The position numbers and the translations under genes were made by a program. A stretch of DNA of 64,000 nucleotides from CAVZZG01 sp963779685. Lineage in GTDB: Bacteria > Actinomycetota > Thermoleophilia > Gaiellales > F1-60-MAGs149. The notes beneath the pieces were generated by a model, which worked only from the letters and a program-made list of their open reading frames with translations, was not told the origin of the DNA and ran no database searches. Positions 49,211-58,078 of this stretch are shown here, piece after piece. The stretch lies in contig CAVZZG010000003.1 of assembly GCA_963779685.1 (NCBI GenBank), positions 1,488,001-1,552,000 of the forward strand, given 5' to 3'. How positions within the stretch are numbered: position 1 is the first letter of the stretch; every line of letters starts with the position of its first letter.

Positions 49211-50158
49211 GTGCGGATTCTGGTGACCGGCGCTGCGGGGATGATCGGGGGGAAGCTGCTCGGCCGCGTGGGCGAGTTGCCCATCGAGCACGCGACCCTC
49301 GCCGACCTCGTGCTGCCATCGGCGCCACCAGGCGCGGCCTTCGCGTGCACGCCCGTCGTCGCCGACCTGGCCGAACCCGGGAGGGCGGCCGCCCTCGTCG
49401 CCGGCCGGCCGGACGTCATCTTCCACCTCGCCGCCGTTCTCTCGGGCGAGGCCGAGGCCGACTTCGAGAAGGGGTACGCCGTCAACCTCGACGGGACGCG
49501 GGCGTTGTTCGACGCGATCCGCGCGGAGGGCCCGGGCTACTGCCCGCGCGTCGTCTTCGCGTCGACGATCGCGGTCTTCGGGGCGCCATTCCCGGAGCGC
49601 ATCGGCGACGAGTTCCTGCTGGCGCCGCTGACGAGCTACGGCACGGCCAAGGCGATCTGCGAGTTGCTGCTGGGCGACTACAGCCGGCGCGGGTTCCTCG
49701 ACGGCGTCGGTATCCGCCTGCCGACGATCTGCGTCCGCCCCGGTGCGCCGAACCGGGCGGCGTCGAGCTTCTTCTCGGGCATCATCCGCGAGCCGCTGAA
49801 CGGGCAGGAGGCGATCCTCCCGGTGTCCGAAGACGTGCGCCACTGGCACGCCTCGCCCCGCGCCGCAGCCGGGTTCCTGATGCACGCAGCGACCCTCGAC
49901 ACCAGCCTCCTGGGCGATCGGCGCAACCTGTCGATGCCCGGCGTCTCGGTGACCGTGGCCGAGCAGATCGAGGCCCTCCGCAGGGCAGCCGGCGACGAGG
50001 CCGTTGCGCTGATCCGGCGGGAGCCCGACGAGACGGTCGCCCGGATCGTCGCCGGCTGGCCGCGGAACTTCGACGCCCGGCGCGCGATCGAGCTCGGCTT
50101 CCGCGCGGAGCGCGACTTCGACGAGATCATCCGGGTCTACCTCGAGGACGACCGCTGA
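49211..50158 (+). CDS. denD: NAD-dependent epimerase/dehydratase, D-erythronate dehydrogenase-like
   Basis: This 315-residue extended SDR has the nucleotide motif VTGAAGMIGG, FHLAAVLSGEAEADFEKGY, FASTIAVFG and the catalytic YGTAK (SYGTAKAICELLL). The segment VRPGAPNRAASSFFSGIIREPL and overall pattern match DenD, which oxidises D-erythronate to 2-oxo-erythronate. Partner isomerase and kinase genes of that pathway are not present, so a related sugar acid is possible. The CTG-started SDR gene overlaps its stop. Confidence 0.82.
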   Translation: MRILVTGAAGMIGGKLLGRVGELPIEHATLADLVLPSAPPGAAFACTPVVADLAEPGRAAALVAGRPDVIFHLAAVLSGEAEADFEKGYAVNLDGTRALFDAIRAEGPGYCPRVVFASTIAVFGAPFPERIGDEFLLAPLTSYGTAKAICELLLGDYSRRGFLDGVGIRLPTICVRPGAPNRAASSFFSGIIREPLNGQEAILPVSEDVRHWHASPRAAAGFLMHAATLDTSLLGDRRNLSMPGVSVTVAEQIEALRRAAGDEAVALIRREPDETVARIVAGWPRNFDARRAIELGFRAERDFDEIIRVYLEDDR

Positions 50159-50895
50159 GCGTCGCGATCGTCACCGGTGCGAGTAGCGGTATCGGCCGGG
50201 CGGTCGCGATCGCGCTGGCGGGGGAAGGATTCTCGACGGTGCTCGCCGGCCGCCGCCGCGAGCTGCTCGAGGACGCGGCTCGCGAGGCCGGCAACGGCGC
50301 GGTGGCCGTCCCCTGCGACGTCCGCGACGAGGCGTCCGTGGCCGCGCTCTTCGCCGAGGCCGAGAAGAGGTTCGGCCGAGTCGACGTCCTGTTCAACAAC
50401 GCCGGCGTCGGAGCGCCCGCGGTCCCGCTCGACGAGCTCGACATCGAGCGCTGGCGGGCGGCCGTCGACACGAACCTGACGGGTGCCTTCCTCTGCACGC
50501 GGGAGGCGTTCCGGATCATGAAGCGCCAGACCCCGCGCGGCGGTCGCATCATCAACAACGGCTCTATCTCCGCCGCCGTCCCGCGGCCGCTGTCGGCCCC
50601 CTACACGGCGACGAAGCACGCCATCACCGGTCTCACGCGGTCGACGTCTCTCGACGGCCGGGCCTACGACATCGCCTGCGGGCAGATCGACATCGGCAAC
50701 GCCGACACCGACATGACCGAGCGGATGCGCACGACCGGGGTCCTCCAGGCGAACGGCACGACCGCCGCCGAGCCCACGTTCGACACGGCCCACGTCGCCC
50801 GCGCGGTCGTCTACATGGCCACGCTGCCTCTCGACGCCAACGTCCAGTTCATGACGGTGATGGCGACGAAGATGCCCTTCATCGGCCGCGGCTGA
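50155..50895 (+). CDS. Classical SDR oxidoreductase with probable CTG start
   Basis: This 246-residue short-chain dehydrogenase has the cofactor motif VTGASSGIG, the NNAG loop, active-site serine in NNGSISA and YTATK. It is NAD(P)-dependent; the substrate is unknown. In-frame ATG, GTG or TTG codons are absent between the upstream stop and the first beta strand. CTG at 50155 overlaps the denD stop as CTGA, in the same style as the GTGA and TTGA junctions elsewhere, and gives LSVAIVTGAS. The pair with denD suggests a joint sugar-acid or polyol oxidation. The second repeat element follows 11 bp after the stop. Confidence 0.85.
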   Translation: MSVAIVTGASSGIGRAVAIALAGEGFSTVLAGRRRELLEDAAREAGNGAVAVPCDVRDEASVAALFAEAEKRFGRVDVLFNNAGVGAPAVPLDELDIERWRAAVDTNLTGAFLCTREAFRIMKRQTPRGGRIINNGSISAAVPRPLSAPYTATKHAITGLTRSTSLDGRAYDIACGQIDIGNADTDMTERMRTTGVLQANGTTAAEPTFDTAHVARAVVYMATLPLDANVQFMTVMATKMPFIGRG

Positions 50896-50906
50896 CCCTC
50901 GCCGGC

Positions 50907-51118
50907 TGCGGATTTCGCGGCACGGCACGCAACGTCGCACCCGTCATCCGACGCAACCACGCCGCCGCACGCGCGACTCCCGACACGGTCCGCGCAACGC
51001 CACGCACACCAGCCCGACCCACCCCGTACCACCCCGACGCCACCCGCGCCACAACCCGCACCAACCGACACACCACCGTCACACCCAACCCCTGCGACGT
51101 TGCGTGCCGTGCTGCGAA
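50907..51118. repeat. Inverted-repeat intergenic element, copy 2
   Basis: This 212-bp element lies in the 304-bp gap between the SDR and TPR genes. Its left end (50907-50940) begins TGCGGATTTCGCGGCACGGC. The same core occurs inverted at 51093-51118. It shares this core with the element at 31453-31780. The interior, about 150 bp, is strikingly strand-biased, with runs such as CCCGACCCACCCCGTACCAC on the plus strand and little G. No credible gene is seen inside, and nothing was recognised in the remaining 51119-51199. Confidence 0.78.
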
Positions 51119-51199
51119 CCACGCGCCGCGACCAACCGCACGCAAGCCGCGCACAACGCGCCATGGCACGTCCGCTGGCGGGACCCCGGGGGGCCGGGA

Positions 51200-52846
51200 T
51201 CAGGCCGCAGCGGCGGCGCGGCTGCAGAAGCAGGAGGCCTTGATGGGGACGGTCGCGCGGGCCAGGGCGAGGTCGAGGCGCGGCCGGATGTAGGCGGCCT
51301 CGGTGGTCCTGCCGAGGCGGACGAGGCAATCGTGGTAGCCGTGCAGGCTCCACACGTTGTCGGGGTGCTGGCAGGGGCGGCGGAGGGTGTCGTCCAGGCC
51401 GAGGTCGGCGCGGTAGACGGCCGCGGCCTCCTCGACGTGGCCCTGCTCGAGCAGCAGCGCGCCGAGGGCGTGGCGGGCGGGCTGCATCCAGCCCCAGGGC
51501 TCGTCGTACAGCAGACCGTCGTCCAGTTCGACCGACCGGCGAAGGTGCGCGAAGGCGGCTTCGAAATTGCCCTTGCGGTACTCCACCTCGCCGCTCAGCA
51601 TCTCGGAGGCGATCGCCAGCACGTCGAGATACGTGTTGTTGAAGAGGGCGCGCGTATCGGGCACTCGCGCCACCGCTTCGGCGTACAGCCGGCGCTGCTC
51701 CTCGGCCGATGCCACGTCCCCGCTGGCCGCATGGGCGACGCCCTTGGCGTAGTGCAGCATCGCAGTCGTCACGCAGTAGAGCTCGGCGTCGACGGGAAAC
51801 GGCGCGGCGATGATCTCCTGCCATCGGCCGAAACGGATCAGCGCATGCAGCGGCATCGGGACGAATCCCTCCAGCCAGTCGGCCCACCCGCCCTCGCGCA
51901 GGAGCTCCTCGGGCAGGTGCTCGACGAGCTCGTCCGCCGCGGCGAGCGCCGGCTCGACCTGCCCCAGGAACATCGCGCCGTACAGCTTGAAGTGGTAGTC
52001 GTGGCAGCGATACACCGTGTAGAAGTTGTTCGCGCCGTGCAGGGCGTGATACTTGCGATCCGCGACGATCGCCGCCTCGTTGCCGACCACGACATCGCGG
52101 TAGTTACCGCACAGCACGTCGATGTGGGTCGCCATGTGGAGGAGGTGACCCGCGTCGGGCACGAGGTTGCGGAGCACATCGCCGGCCTGCATCGCCCGCT
52201 CGGGATGCGGCGACATCTCCATGGCGTGGACGTACATGTGCAACAGGCCCGGGTGCGGTTCGGGGGAGTCTGCGATGCCCCGCTCCAGCACCCGCATGAT
52301 CTCAACCGTGTCGGCGCCGTCGGCCGGCCTGCCCTCGTCGAGGTTCCAGAGCGCCCACGGCGCCCGGTTCATCATCGCCTCGGCGAACAGCGTGGCCACG
52401 TCCCGGTCGTCAGGGAACCGCTCGTACACCTCACGCATCGCGGCCGCATAGCCGTCGTTCCAGGGCGCGCAGTCCTCGAGCGGGGTATCGGTGGGATACC
52501 GGGCCGCTAGCGTGGCGATCACGGCTTGCTCGACCGCCGTCGCGTCGGCCGCCAGCTCCGCGGCTCGGGACGTCGCCGCCCGCGCGACCTGAAGCGCCTC
52601 GACCAGCTCGTCGGGATCGAAGGCGTCCCACATCTTGTTGTAGTTCGGGCCGATCGCGTAGGCGATCCCCCACTGCGCCATCGCACACGAAGGGTCGATC
52701 TCCGCTGCCCGCTCGAAGCAGCGCACGGCCTCCTCGTGGTTGAAGCCGTAGCTCCACACGAGTCCCCGGTCGAACCACAGCTGCGCCTCTGCCGACCCGG
52801 TGGAGACCGGTCGGCTGTACGTTCCCAGGTCGAAGTAGTCGGACAC
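51200..52846 (-). CDS. TPR-repeat protein, function unknown
   Basis: This 548-residue cytoplasmic protein is almost entirely helical, with TPR-like pairs from residue 15 onward (SAEAQLWFDRGLVWSYGFNH, EEAVRCFERAAEIDPSCAMA) and again near the C terminus (ARHALGALLLEQGHVEEAAAV). Many histidines occur in the middle (HPGLLHMYVHAMEMSPHPE). It has no signal peptide or catalytic motif recognised. The GTG at 52846 is supported by GAGGGG five bases upstream. The promoter box overlaps that of the divergent cyclase gene. The C terminus ends in a short Ala-rich tail. Confidence 0.8.
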   Translation of the reverse strand: MSDYFDLGTYSRPVSTGSAEAQLWFDRGLVWSYGFNHEEAVRCFERAAEIDPSCAMAQWGIAYAIGPNYNKMWDAFDPDELVEALQVARAATSRAAELAADATAVEQAVIATLAARYPTDTPLEDCAPWNDGYAAAMREVYERFPDDRDVATLFAEAMMNRAPWALWNLDEGRPADGADTVEIMRVLERGIADSPEPHPGLLHMYVHAMEMSPHPERAMQAGDVLRNLVPDAGHLLHMATHIDVLCGNYRDVVVGNEAAIVADRKYHALHGANNFYTVYRCHDYHFKLYGAMFLGQVEPALAAADELVEHLPEELLREGGWADWLEGFVPMPLHALIRFGRWQEIIAAPFPVDAELYCVTTAMLHYAKGVAHAASGDVASAEEQRRLYAEAVARVPDTRALFNNTYLDVLAIASEMLSGEVEYRKGNFEAAFAHLRRSVELDDGLLYDEPWGWMQPARHALGALLLEQGHVEEAAAVYRADLGLDDTLRRPCQHPDNVWSLHGYHDCLVRLGRTTEAAYIRPRLDLALARATVPIKASCFCSRAAAAA

Positions 52847-52876
52847 CGGTTCCCCTCTCGCGTCGCAGGCTTCGCA

Positions 52877-52883
52877 TACGCTA
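52877..52883. promoter_or_regulatory. Shared -10 region for divergent TPR and cyclase genes
   Basis: TACGCTA reads TACGCT to the right (eight bases before TTG at 52891) and TAGCGT to the left. The leftward transcript would have a leader of about 25 nt containing GAGGGG. The two boxes overlap by five bases. Confidence 0.45.
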
Positions 52884-52890
52884 ACGAGTC

Positions 52891-55800
52891 TTGGCGACCT
52901 GCGGTAGCTGCGCGACCGAGAACCCGCCACAGGCGCGGTTCTGCCTCGCCTGTGGCTCGCCGATCACCACCGGCGCCGATGGCCACCGCGTCCGGCGGCT
53001 CGCGACCGTCGTCTTCTGCGACCTGGTCGGCTCGACGGCGCTGGGCGACCGACTCGACCCCGAGACGCTGCGGTCGGTGATGCAGGCCTACTACGGTTCG
53101 ATGCGGGCGGCCATCGAGCGGCACGGCGGGCTGGTCGAGAAGTTCATCGGGGACGCCGTCGTGGGCGTGTTCGGCATCCCGCAGACCCATGAGGACGATG
53201 CCCTGCGGGCGCTTCGCGCCGCGTTCGACATGCGCGCGGCCGTGCCCGGCCTGAACGCGCAGGTCGAGCGCTTCGGCGTCGAGCTGGCCGTCCGCCTGGG
53301 CGTGCAGAGCGGCGAGGTGTTCTCCGACGAAGCTGCGGCCACCGTCGGCGCGATCGCCGGCGACGCGTTCAACATCGCCGCGCGGCTCCAGGCCTCGGCG
53401 TCGTCGGGCGAGGTCGTCGTGGGCGGGGCGGCGGCGCACCTCCTCGGACAGCGGGCCATCCTCGAGGAGTCGCCGCCGCTCGTGCTCCCGGAGCGCGACG
53501 CACCGGTTGCCCGGTTCCTGGCGATCTCCCTGGCATCCGCGGCGCCCAACCGCGGCGCGGCGCTGGTCGGGCGGGGCCGCCCGCTGCGGAAGCTACGGCA
53601 GGCATTCGACGAGGCGGTCGAGGACCGCGCCTGCGTGCTCGTCACAGTGCTCGGTCCGGCGGGCATCGGCAAGACGCGTCTGCGCACCGAGTTCTGCGAG
53701 GAGGTCGCGCCCGAGGCGACCGTGCTCATTGGCCAGGCACTCCCGTATGGGGACGGTGCGATGTACGCGCCGATCATCGAGGCGATCAGGATGGCCTGCG
53801 GCGGGCACCACCTGTCGCCGGCGGAGATCGCGAGCAGGCTCCGGGCGCTGCTGGGCGAGGCGGCGGACGCCGACGCCGTCTGCGAGCGGCTGATGGACCT
53901 GCTCGGTCTCGGCACGGGCGGTGCCGCCGGAGAGACGTCCTGGGCGCTGCGCCGTCTGGTCGAGCGGATCGCGGCGACGCAGCCCGTCGTGCTGGTGGTC
54001 GACGACCTCCACTGGGCGCAGGAGCCCCTGCTCGACCTCCTCGACGGCTTCGCCGACCGGGTCCACGCCCCGGTGCTGCTGCTGTGCATGGCGAGGCCCG
54101 ACTTGCTCGAGACGCGCGCGACGTGGGGCGGCGGGAAGGCGCGCAGCACGGCGATGACCCTCGAGCCGCTCGCCGCGGAGCCGGCAGCCGAGCTGGCCGC
54201 GGCCCTGCTGGGGCCGGCGGGCACCGCCGAGGTCGTCAGCCGCGTGACGGACTCTGCCGAGGGGAACCCTCTGTACCTCGAGCAGCTCGCCGCGATGGTG
54301 CGCGAGGGCGGGCCGGATGGGCTGCCGCTCGGCATCCAGGCGCTCCTCGCCGCGCGGGTCGATCGGCTCGCGGCAACCGACGCCACGCTGCTCTCGACCG
54401 CCTCCATTCAGGGTCGCGAGTTCGACGCTCAGACGCTCGCGACGCTCGCGGGAATCCACGTCGCCGCGTGTCAGACCACGCTCGGCGAGCTCGAGCTGCG
54501 CGGCTTCGTCCGCCGCCTCGAGGAGTCGGGCGAGCGGTGGGCGTTCGCGCACGGCCTGCTGCGCGACGCCGCCGAGCGTCGCATGGCCAAGCTCGACCGA
54601 GCACGACTCCACGAGCTGCTCGCAGACATCCTGGCGGCACTCCCGGACGCCGACGACGAGGTGATCGGACTCCACCTCGAACGTGCGGTGCGGCTCCGCG
54701 ACGAGCTGGCCCCCCGCGATGAGGCTACGTCGGCTCTGGCCGAACGCGCCGGCGGTCACCTGTCGCGGGCCGGCGGCCGCGCGTTCGCGCGCATCGACCT
54801 GGCGGTCTCGGCGGCGCTGCTGGAACGGGCCGCGATGATGCTTCCGACCGCATCCGAGGCGCGCTTCGAACTGGTTCCCGACCTCGCGGTCGCCCTCACG
54901 GAGAGCGGCCGCCCGGACGAGGCCGTGGCCTTGCTCGCCGAGGCGATCGCGGCTGCACGCCACGCGGGCCGTGAGGTGCACGCGCTTCGCGCGACCGTGC
55001 AACGGGAGCTCGCGCGGCTCTACCTGCGGGCTGCCACCGCCGACGAGGTCGAAGCAACGGGCCGGGAGGCGATCGCCGGGCTGGAGCGGCACGGTGATCG
55101 GGCCGGCCTCGCAATGGCATGGGTGCTGATGGAGTACGCCGGGACGATGAAGGGCGGGTTCGCCGCTGCAGCAGAGTCCAGTCTCTCCGCCATCGATCAC
55201 GCGCGAGCATCTGGCCGGCTCCGCGAGCACCTCCAGGCATCGGGAGACATCACGACGCACCTGTTCCTCGGTCTGGCCGGCCCCGCCAGTCTCAATCGCG
55301 CGATCGAGCGTCAGTTCGGCGCCGACGACGTGATCTCCCTCGCCACCGGCGACGCGATCCGGGCACTGGTGGCCGGTTCCGCCGGCGACGTCTCCGGCTT
55401 CCGTGCCGCCATCGCCCGCCATGACGCCCGGCTCGCCGAGCGCGGGCTGGAGTTCCTGCAGGCGGCGCACGACGCGACGCTGGCCCTGACCATCGCCATG
55501 GTGGACGACCCGGCCGAGGGCGTACGCCGAGCCCTCGCAGCGCGCGATGTCATGGCCTCGCTCGGCGATGTGTGGTGGGTGTCGGGCATCGAACCCGTGC
55601 TCGCACTGATCCTCCACATGGCCGGCCGTACGGACGACGCCCGCGTCCTCACCGACCGCGGCCCCGTGGGAGGTGTGCCGGACGACCTCCCGACGACGGT
55701 CGAATGGAAGGTCGCAACCGCTCGCTCGCACCTCGCCCGAGGGGCCCCGGAGGCGGCCGTCGCCTCAGCCCGGGAGGCGCTCGCCCTCATCCCGGTGTCG

Positions 55801-55965
55801 GAGCCCGCGTTGATGACCGCTCTGGCGAACGAGGCCCTCGCAGACGCGCTCGACATGTCGGGCGACACCCGCCGTGCAGGCGAAGCCCGCGCCGCGGCGC
55901 GCGGGATCTACCGGGCCAGCGAGTTCATGCCCGGGCTGAACCGTATTGATTCAGTGCAGACCTAG
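52891..55965 (+). CDS. Class III nucleotide cyclase fused to AAA-type ATPase
   Basis: The 1024-residue protein has an N-terminal zinc ribbon (CGSCATENPPQARFCLACGS), a class III cyclase domain (about 35-215) with metal aspartates in VVFCDLVGST and FIGDAVVGVFG, then an AfsR/MalT-like ATPase with GPAGIGKTRL and VVDDLHWAQEPLLDLLDG, and a long helical TPR-like C terminus. Such actinobacterial fusions are thought to link a signal sensed by the ATPase/TPR part to cAMP output, though many cyclase domains are inactive. Both metal aspartates are present here. The start is TTG at 52891. It is divergent from the TPR protein. Confidence 0.9.
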   Translation: MATCGSCATENPPQARFCLACGSPITTGADGHRVRRLATVVFCDLVGSTALGDRLDPETLRSVMQAYYGSMRAAIERHGGLVEKFIGDAVVGVFGIPQTHEDDALRALRAAFDMRAAVPGLNAQVERFGVELAVRLGVQSGEVFSDEAAATVGAIAGDAFNIAARLQASASSGEVVVGGAAAHLLGQRAILEESPPLVLPERDAPVARFLAISLASAAPNRGAALVGRGRPLRKLRQAFDEAVEDRACVLVTVLGPAGIGKTRLRTEFCEEVAPEATVLIGQALPYGDGAMYAPIIEAIRMACGGHHLSPAEIASRLRALLGEAADADAVCERLMDLLGLGTGGAAGETSWALRRLVERIAATQPVVLVVDDLHWAQEPLLDLLDGFADRVHAPVLLLCMARPDLLETRATWGGGKARSTAMTLEPLAAEPAAELAAALLGPAGTAEVVSRVTDSAEGNPLYLEQLAAMVREGGPDGLPLGIQALLAARVDRLAATDATLLSTASIQGREFDAQTLATLAGIHVAACQTTLGELELRGFVRRLEESGERWAFAHGLLRDAAERRMAKLDRARLHELLADILAALPDADDEVIGLHLERAVRLRDELAPRDEATSALAERAGGHLSRAGGRAFARIDLAVSAALLERAAMMLPTASEARFELVPDLAVALTESGRPDEAVALLAEAIAAARHAGREVHALRATVQRELARLYLRAATADEVEATGREAIAGLERHGDRAGLAMAWVLMEYAGTMKGGFAAAAESSLSAIDHARASGRLREHLQASGDITTHLFLGLAGPASLNRAIERQFGADDVISLATGDAIRALVAGSAGDVSGFRAAIARHDARLAERGLEFLQAAHDATLALTIAMVDDPAEGVRRALAARDVMASLGDVWWVSGIEPVLALILHMAGRTDDARVLTDRGPVGGVPDDLPTTVEWKVATARSHLARGAPEAAVASAREALALIPVSEPALMTALANEALADALDMSGDTRRAGEARAAARGIYRASEFMPGLNRIDSVQT

Positions 55966-55979
55966 ATCAAAACCCCGGA

Positions 55980-55985
55980 TAGGAT
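55980..55985 (+). promoter_or_regulatory. -10 box of the cyclase-family hydrolase gene
   Basis: TAGGAT, six bases, GTG. It lies 14 bp after the preceding stop, so this gene does not need readthrough from the nucleotide cyclase. Confidence 0.5.
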
Positions 55986-55991
55986 TGCCGC

Positions 55992-56804
55992 GTGTCCGAT
56001 CTCACCGACGTCCTCTCCGGCTACGAACTCCTCGACCTCTCCGTCGCCTTCGGCGAGGAGTACCCGATGGCATTCCCCGGCCACCAGCAGTTCGAGCACA
56101 AGGTGCACAACTGGTACGCGCCTGTCGAGGGACCGCAGCGCGTTCGCAGCACGGCGCCGTACTTCGACTGCTGGATGCTCATCGACGAGCACTCCGGCAC
56201 GCACTTCGACGCCCCGCCACACTTCATCCCGCCGCTCGGCTCGGGCCTCCCCCACGCCTCGCCGCTCGGCGGCCTCACCGGCGAGCACGTCCCGCTCGAC
56301 CAGCTGCAGGGCCCTGCCGCCGTCATCGATTGCCGACCGCTGCTGCGCGACGAGCCGGGCATTTCGCCGCGGATCACGCCCGAGTACATCGAGGCCTGGG
56401 AGTCGCGCCACGGCCGGCTCGAGGCGGGCGAGGTCGTGCTCTGCCTCGGTGGCTGGGACCGGCATTTCAAGCCTCTGCCCGAGGGCAACGCCTATACCCG
56501 CGACCCGCTCGAGGGCCAGGCGCCGGGCTGGCCCGCTCCCACCGCCGATGCCGTGCTGCTCTGCCTCGAGCGGGGGGTGCGGCTGATGGGCACCGACGCC
56601 GGTACGATCGGCGCGGCCGACGAGCTCGCTTCGATGCACTACGCCGGACTCGGCAACAACCTGCTGTTCGTCGAGTCGCTGGCGAACCTCGACCGGCTGC
56701 CGCCCCGCGGCGCCTACTTCGTCTTCCTGCCGATCAAGGTGCTCCGATCGTCCGGAGGCCCGGGCCGCGCCATCGCCTACGTCCCGGTCGCCGCCCGGCC
56801 CTAG
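55992..56804 (+). CDS. Cyclase-family (kynurenine formamidase-like) hydrolase
   Basis: This 270-residue protein has the metal motif HSGTHFDAPPHF (about residue 65), the family signature of KynB-like formamidases and isatin hydrolases, and the later GTDAGTIGAADELASMHYAGL. It would hydrolyse an amide or lactam such as N-formylkynurenine. An acetyltransferase, an isochorismatase-type hydrolase and an N-formylglutamate deformylase-like protein follow on the same strand, suggesting a short amide-degrading run. No tryptophan dioxygenase is nearby, so the substrate is open. Confidence 0.88.
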   Translation: MSDLTDVLSGYELLDLSVAFGEEYPMAFPGHQQFEHKVHNWYAPVEGPQRVRSTAPYFDCWMLIDEHSGTHFDAPPHFIPPLGSGLPHASPLGGLTGEHVPLDQLQGPAAVIDCRPLLRDEPGISPRITPEYIEAWESRHGRLEAGEVVLCLGGWDRHFKPLPEGNAYTRDPLEGQAPGWPAPTADAVLLCLERGVRLMGTDAGTIGAADELASMHYAGLGNNLLFVESLANLDRLPPRGAYFVFLPIKVLRSSGGPGRAIAYVPVAARP

Positions 56805-56818
56805 ACCGGGAGGCCGAG

Positions 56819-57382
56819 ATCGCCGTTCTCCCGTACACGCTCGCGGGTGCGATCGTCACCGACCGGCTGGTGCTGCGGCCGTTCGAGCCCTCCGACTACG
56901 GGCCGCTGTGCCGGATCCACGGCGACACCGAGGTCGCGCGATGGTTGCTGTGGGAGGCGCGCGAGCCGGCCGCGGTGCGCGTCAGCCTCGACCGGAAGCT
57001 GCAGGAGACGTCGCTCGCGGCCGACGGCGACGTGCTGAGCGTCGCCATCGAACGCGACGGCGAACTGATCGGCGACTGCGTCCTCGTCCTCACCAGCGTG
57101 CCAAACCAGACGGGCGAGATCGGGTACACCCTCGATCCCATACACCAGGGGCGTGGATACGCCACCGAGGCGGCCCACGCGTTGCTGCACATCGCCTTCG
57201 GCGAGATCGGTCTGCACCGGGTGATCGGCCGCATCGAGCCGCGCAACGTCGCATCGGCCGGCGTGCTGGAGCGCATCGGCATGCGCCGCGAGGCGCACCT
57301 GGTGGAGAACGAGTTCATCAAGGGCGAGTGGCAGAGCGAGGCGGTCTACGCGATGCTCTTGCGGGAGTGGACGGCGCGGTAA
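56819..57382 (+). CDS. GNAT family N-acetyltransferase with non-standard start
   Basis: This protein of about 187 residues matches RimJ/RimL-like GNATs: TDRLVLRPFEPSD, the acetyl-CoA loop in YTLDPIHQGRGYATEA, and IGLHRVIGRIEPRNVASAGVLERIGM. It transfers an acetyl group to an amine. No in-frame ATG, GTG or TTG precedes the conserved region after the upstream stop. GGGAGG at 56807-56812 stands six bases before an ATC at 56819, which is the best candidate; a GTG inside RLVLRPF would remove the first strand. Either a rare ATC start or a sequence error is implied. Confidence 0.75.
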   Translation: MAVLPYTLAGAIVTDRLVLRPFEPSDYGPLCRIHGDTEVARWLLWEAREPAAVRVSLDRKLQETSLAADGDVLSVAIERDGELIGDCVLVLTSVPNQTGEIGYTLDPIHQGRGYATEAAHALLHIAFGEIGLHRVIGRIEPRNVASAGVLERIGMRREAHLVENEFIKGEWQSEAVYAMLLREWTAR

Positions 57383-57385
57383 GAT
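57380..57385 (+). promoter_or_regulatory. -10 box of the isochorismatase-family gene
   Basis: TAAGAT overlaps the stop codon of the acetyltransferase gene. It would give a leader of about 40 nt ending in GGGAGG four bases before the ATG. Confidence 0.4.
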
Positions 57386-57430
57386 CGTGCACGTCGCGCG
57401 GTGCGCGGCACGCACCCACCGGGAGGCGAC

Positions 57431-58078
57431 ATGGTCGAACTTCGTCGCGACGCACCGTACGACGCGAACGCCACGGCACTGCTGTTCGTCGACATGCAGA
57501 CGATCTGGGCCGAGCCGGGACTCGATCCGCACCATCCGGACTGGACGGCCGATCACTACTTCTTCCGGCAGCTGCGCGAGGTCACGATCCCCAACCAGGT
57601 GCGCCTGCTGGAGGCCGCCCGGGGAGCCGGCATCGAGGTGCTGCACACCATCGTCGAGTGCCTCACCCTGGACGGCCGGGACAGCTCGCCCGACTACATC
57701 ATCAGCGGCATCTTCGTCCCCCGGGGCCTTCCCGAGGGCCAGGTCATCCCGGAGCTCGCGCCGGAGCCCAACGAGATCGTGCTGCGAAAGACCTCGTCGG
57801 GCGTGTTCAACTCGACGAACATCGAGTACGTGCTGCGCAACCTCGGCATCCGCCAGCTGATCGTGGCGGGGACCGTGACCGACCAGTGCGTCGACATGGC
57901 GGTGCGCGACGCCGCCGACCGCGGCTTCCTGGTCACCTGCGTCGGCGATGCCTGTGCAACCTACACGCAGGAGCGCCACGACGGGGCCTTGAAGGCCTTC
58001 GGCGGCTACTGCTGGGTGACCGACACCGACACGGTGGTCGGTCGGCTCGCGCGTCTGGCCGAGCACGCCGCGGTGTGA
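57431..58078 (+). CDS. Isochorismatase-family cysteine hydrolase
   Basis: This 215-residue protein has the catalytic triad of the family: aspartate in LLFVDMQTIW, lysine in VLRKTSSGVFN and cysteine in VTDQCVDMAVRDA, with the cis-peptide VAGTVT. Relatives hydrolyse N-carbamoyl amines, ureidoacrylate, nicotinamide or isochorismate. It starts at ATG 57431 behind GGGAGG and overlaps the next gene by GTGA. Given its neighbours, an amide or carbamoyl substrate is more likely than isochorismate. Confidence 0.88.
   Translation: MVELRRDAPYDANATALLFVDMQTIWAEPGLDPHHPDWTADHYFFRQLREVTIPNQVRLLEAARGAGIEVLHTIVECLTLDGRDSSPDYIISGIFVPRGLPEGQVIPELAPEPNEIVLRKTSSGVFNSTNIEYVLRNLGIRQLIVAGTVTDQCVDMAVRDAADRGFLVTCVGDACATYTQERHDGALKAFGGYCWVTDTDTVVGRLARLAEHAAV

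Noticed and set aside
50879..51169. A 96-codon minus-strand frame inside the second repeat element
   Set aside because: It runs through the inverted ends and the strand-biased interior and shows only Val/Arg/Gly repetition. The repeat structure explains it better than a gene.
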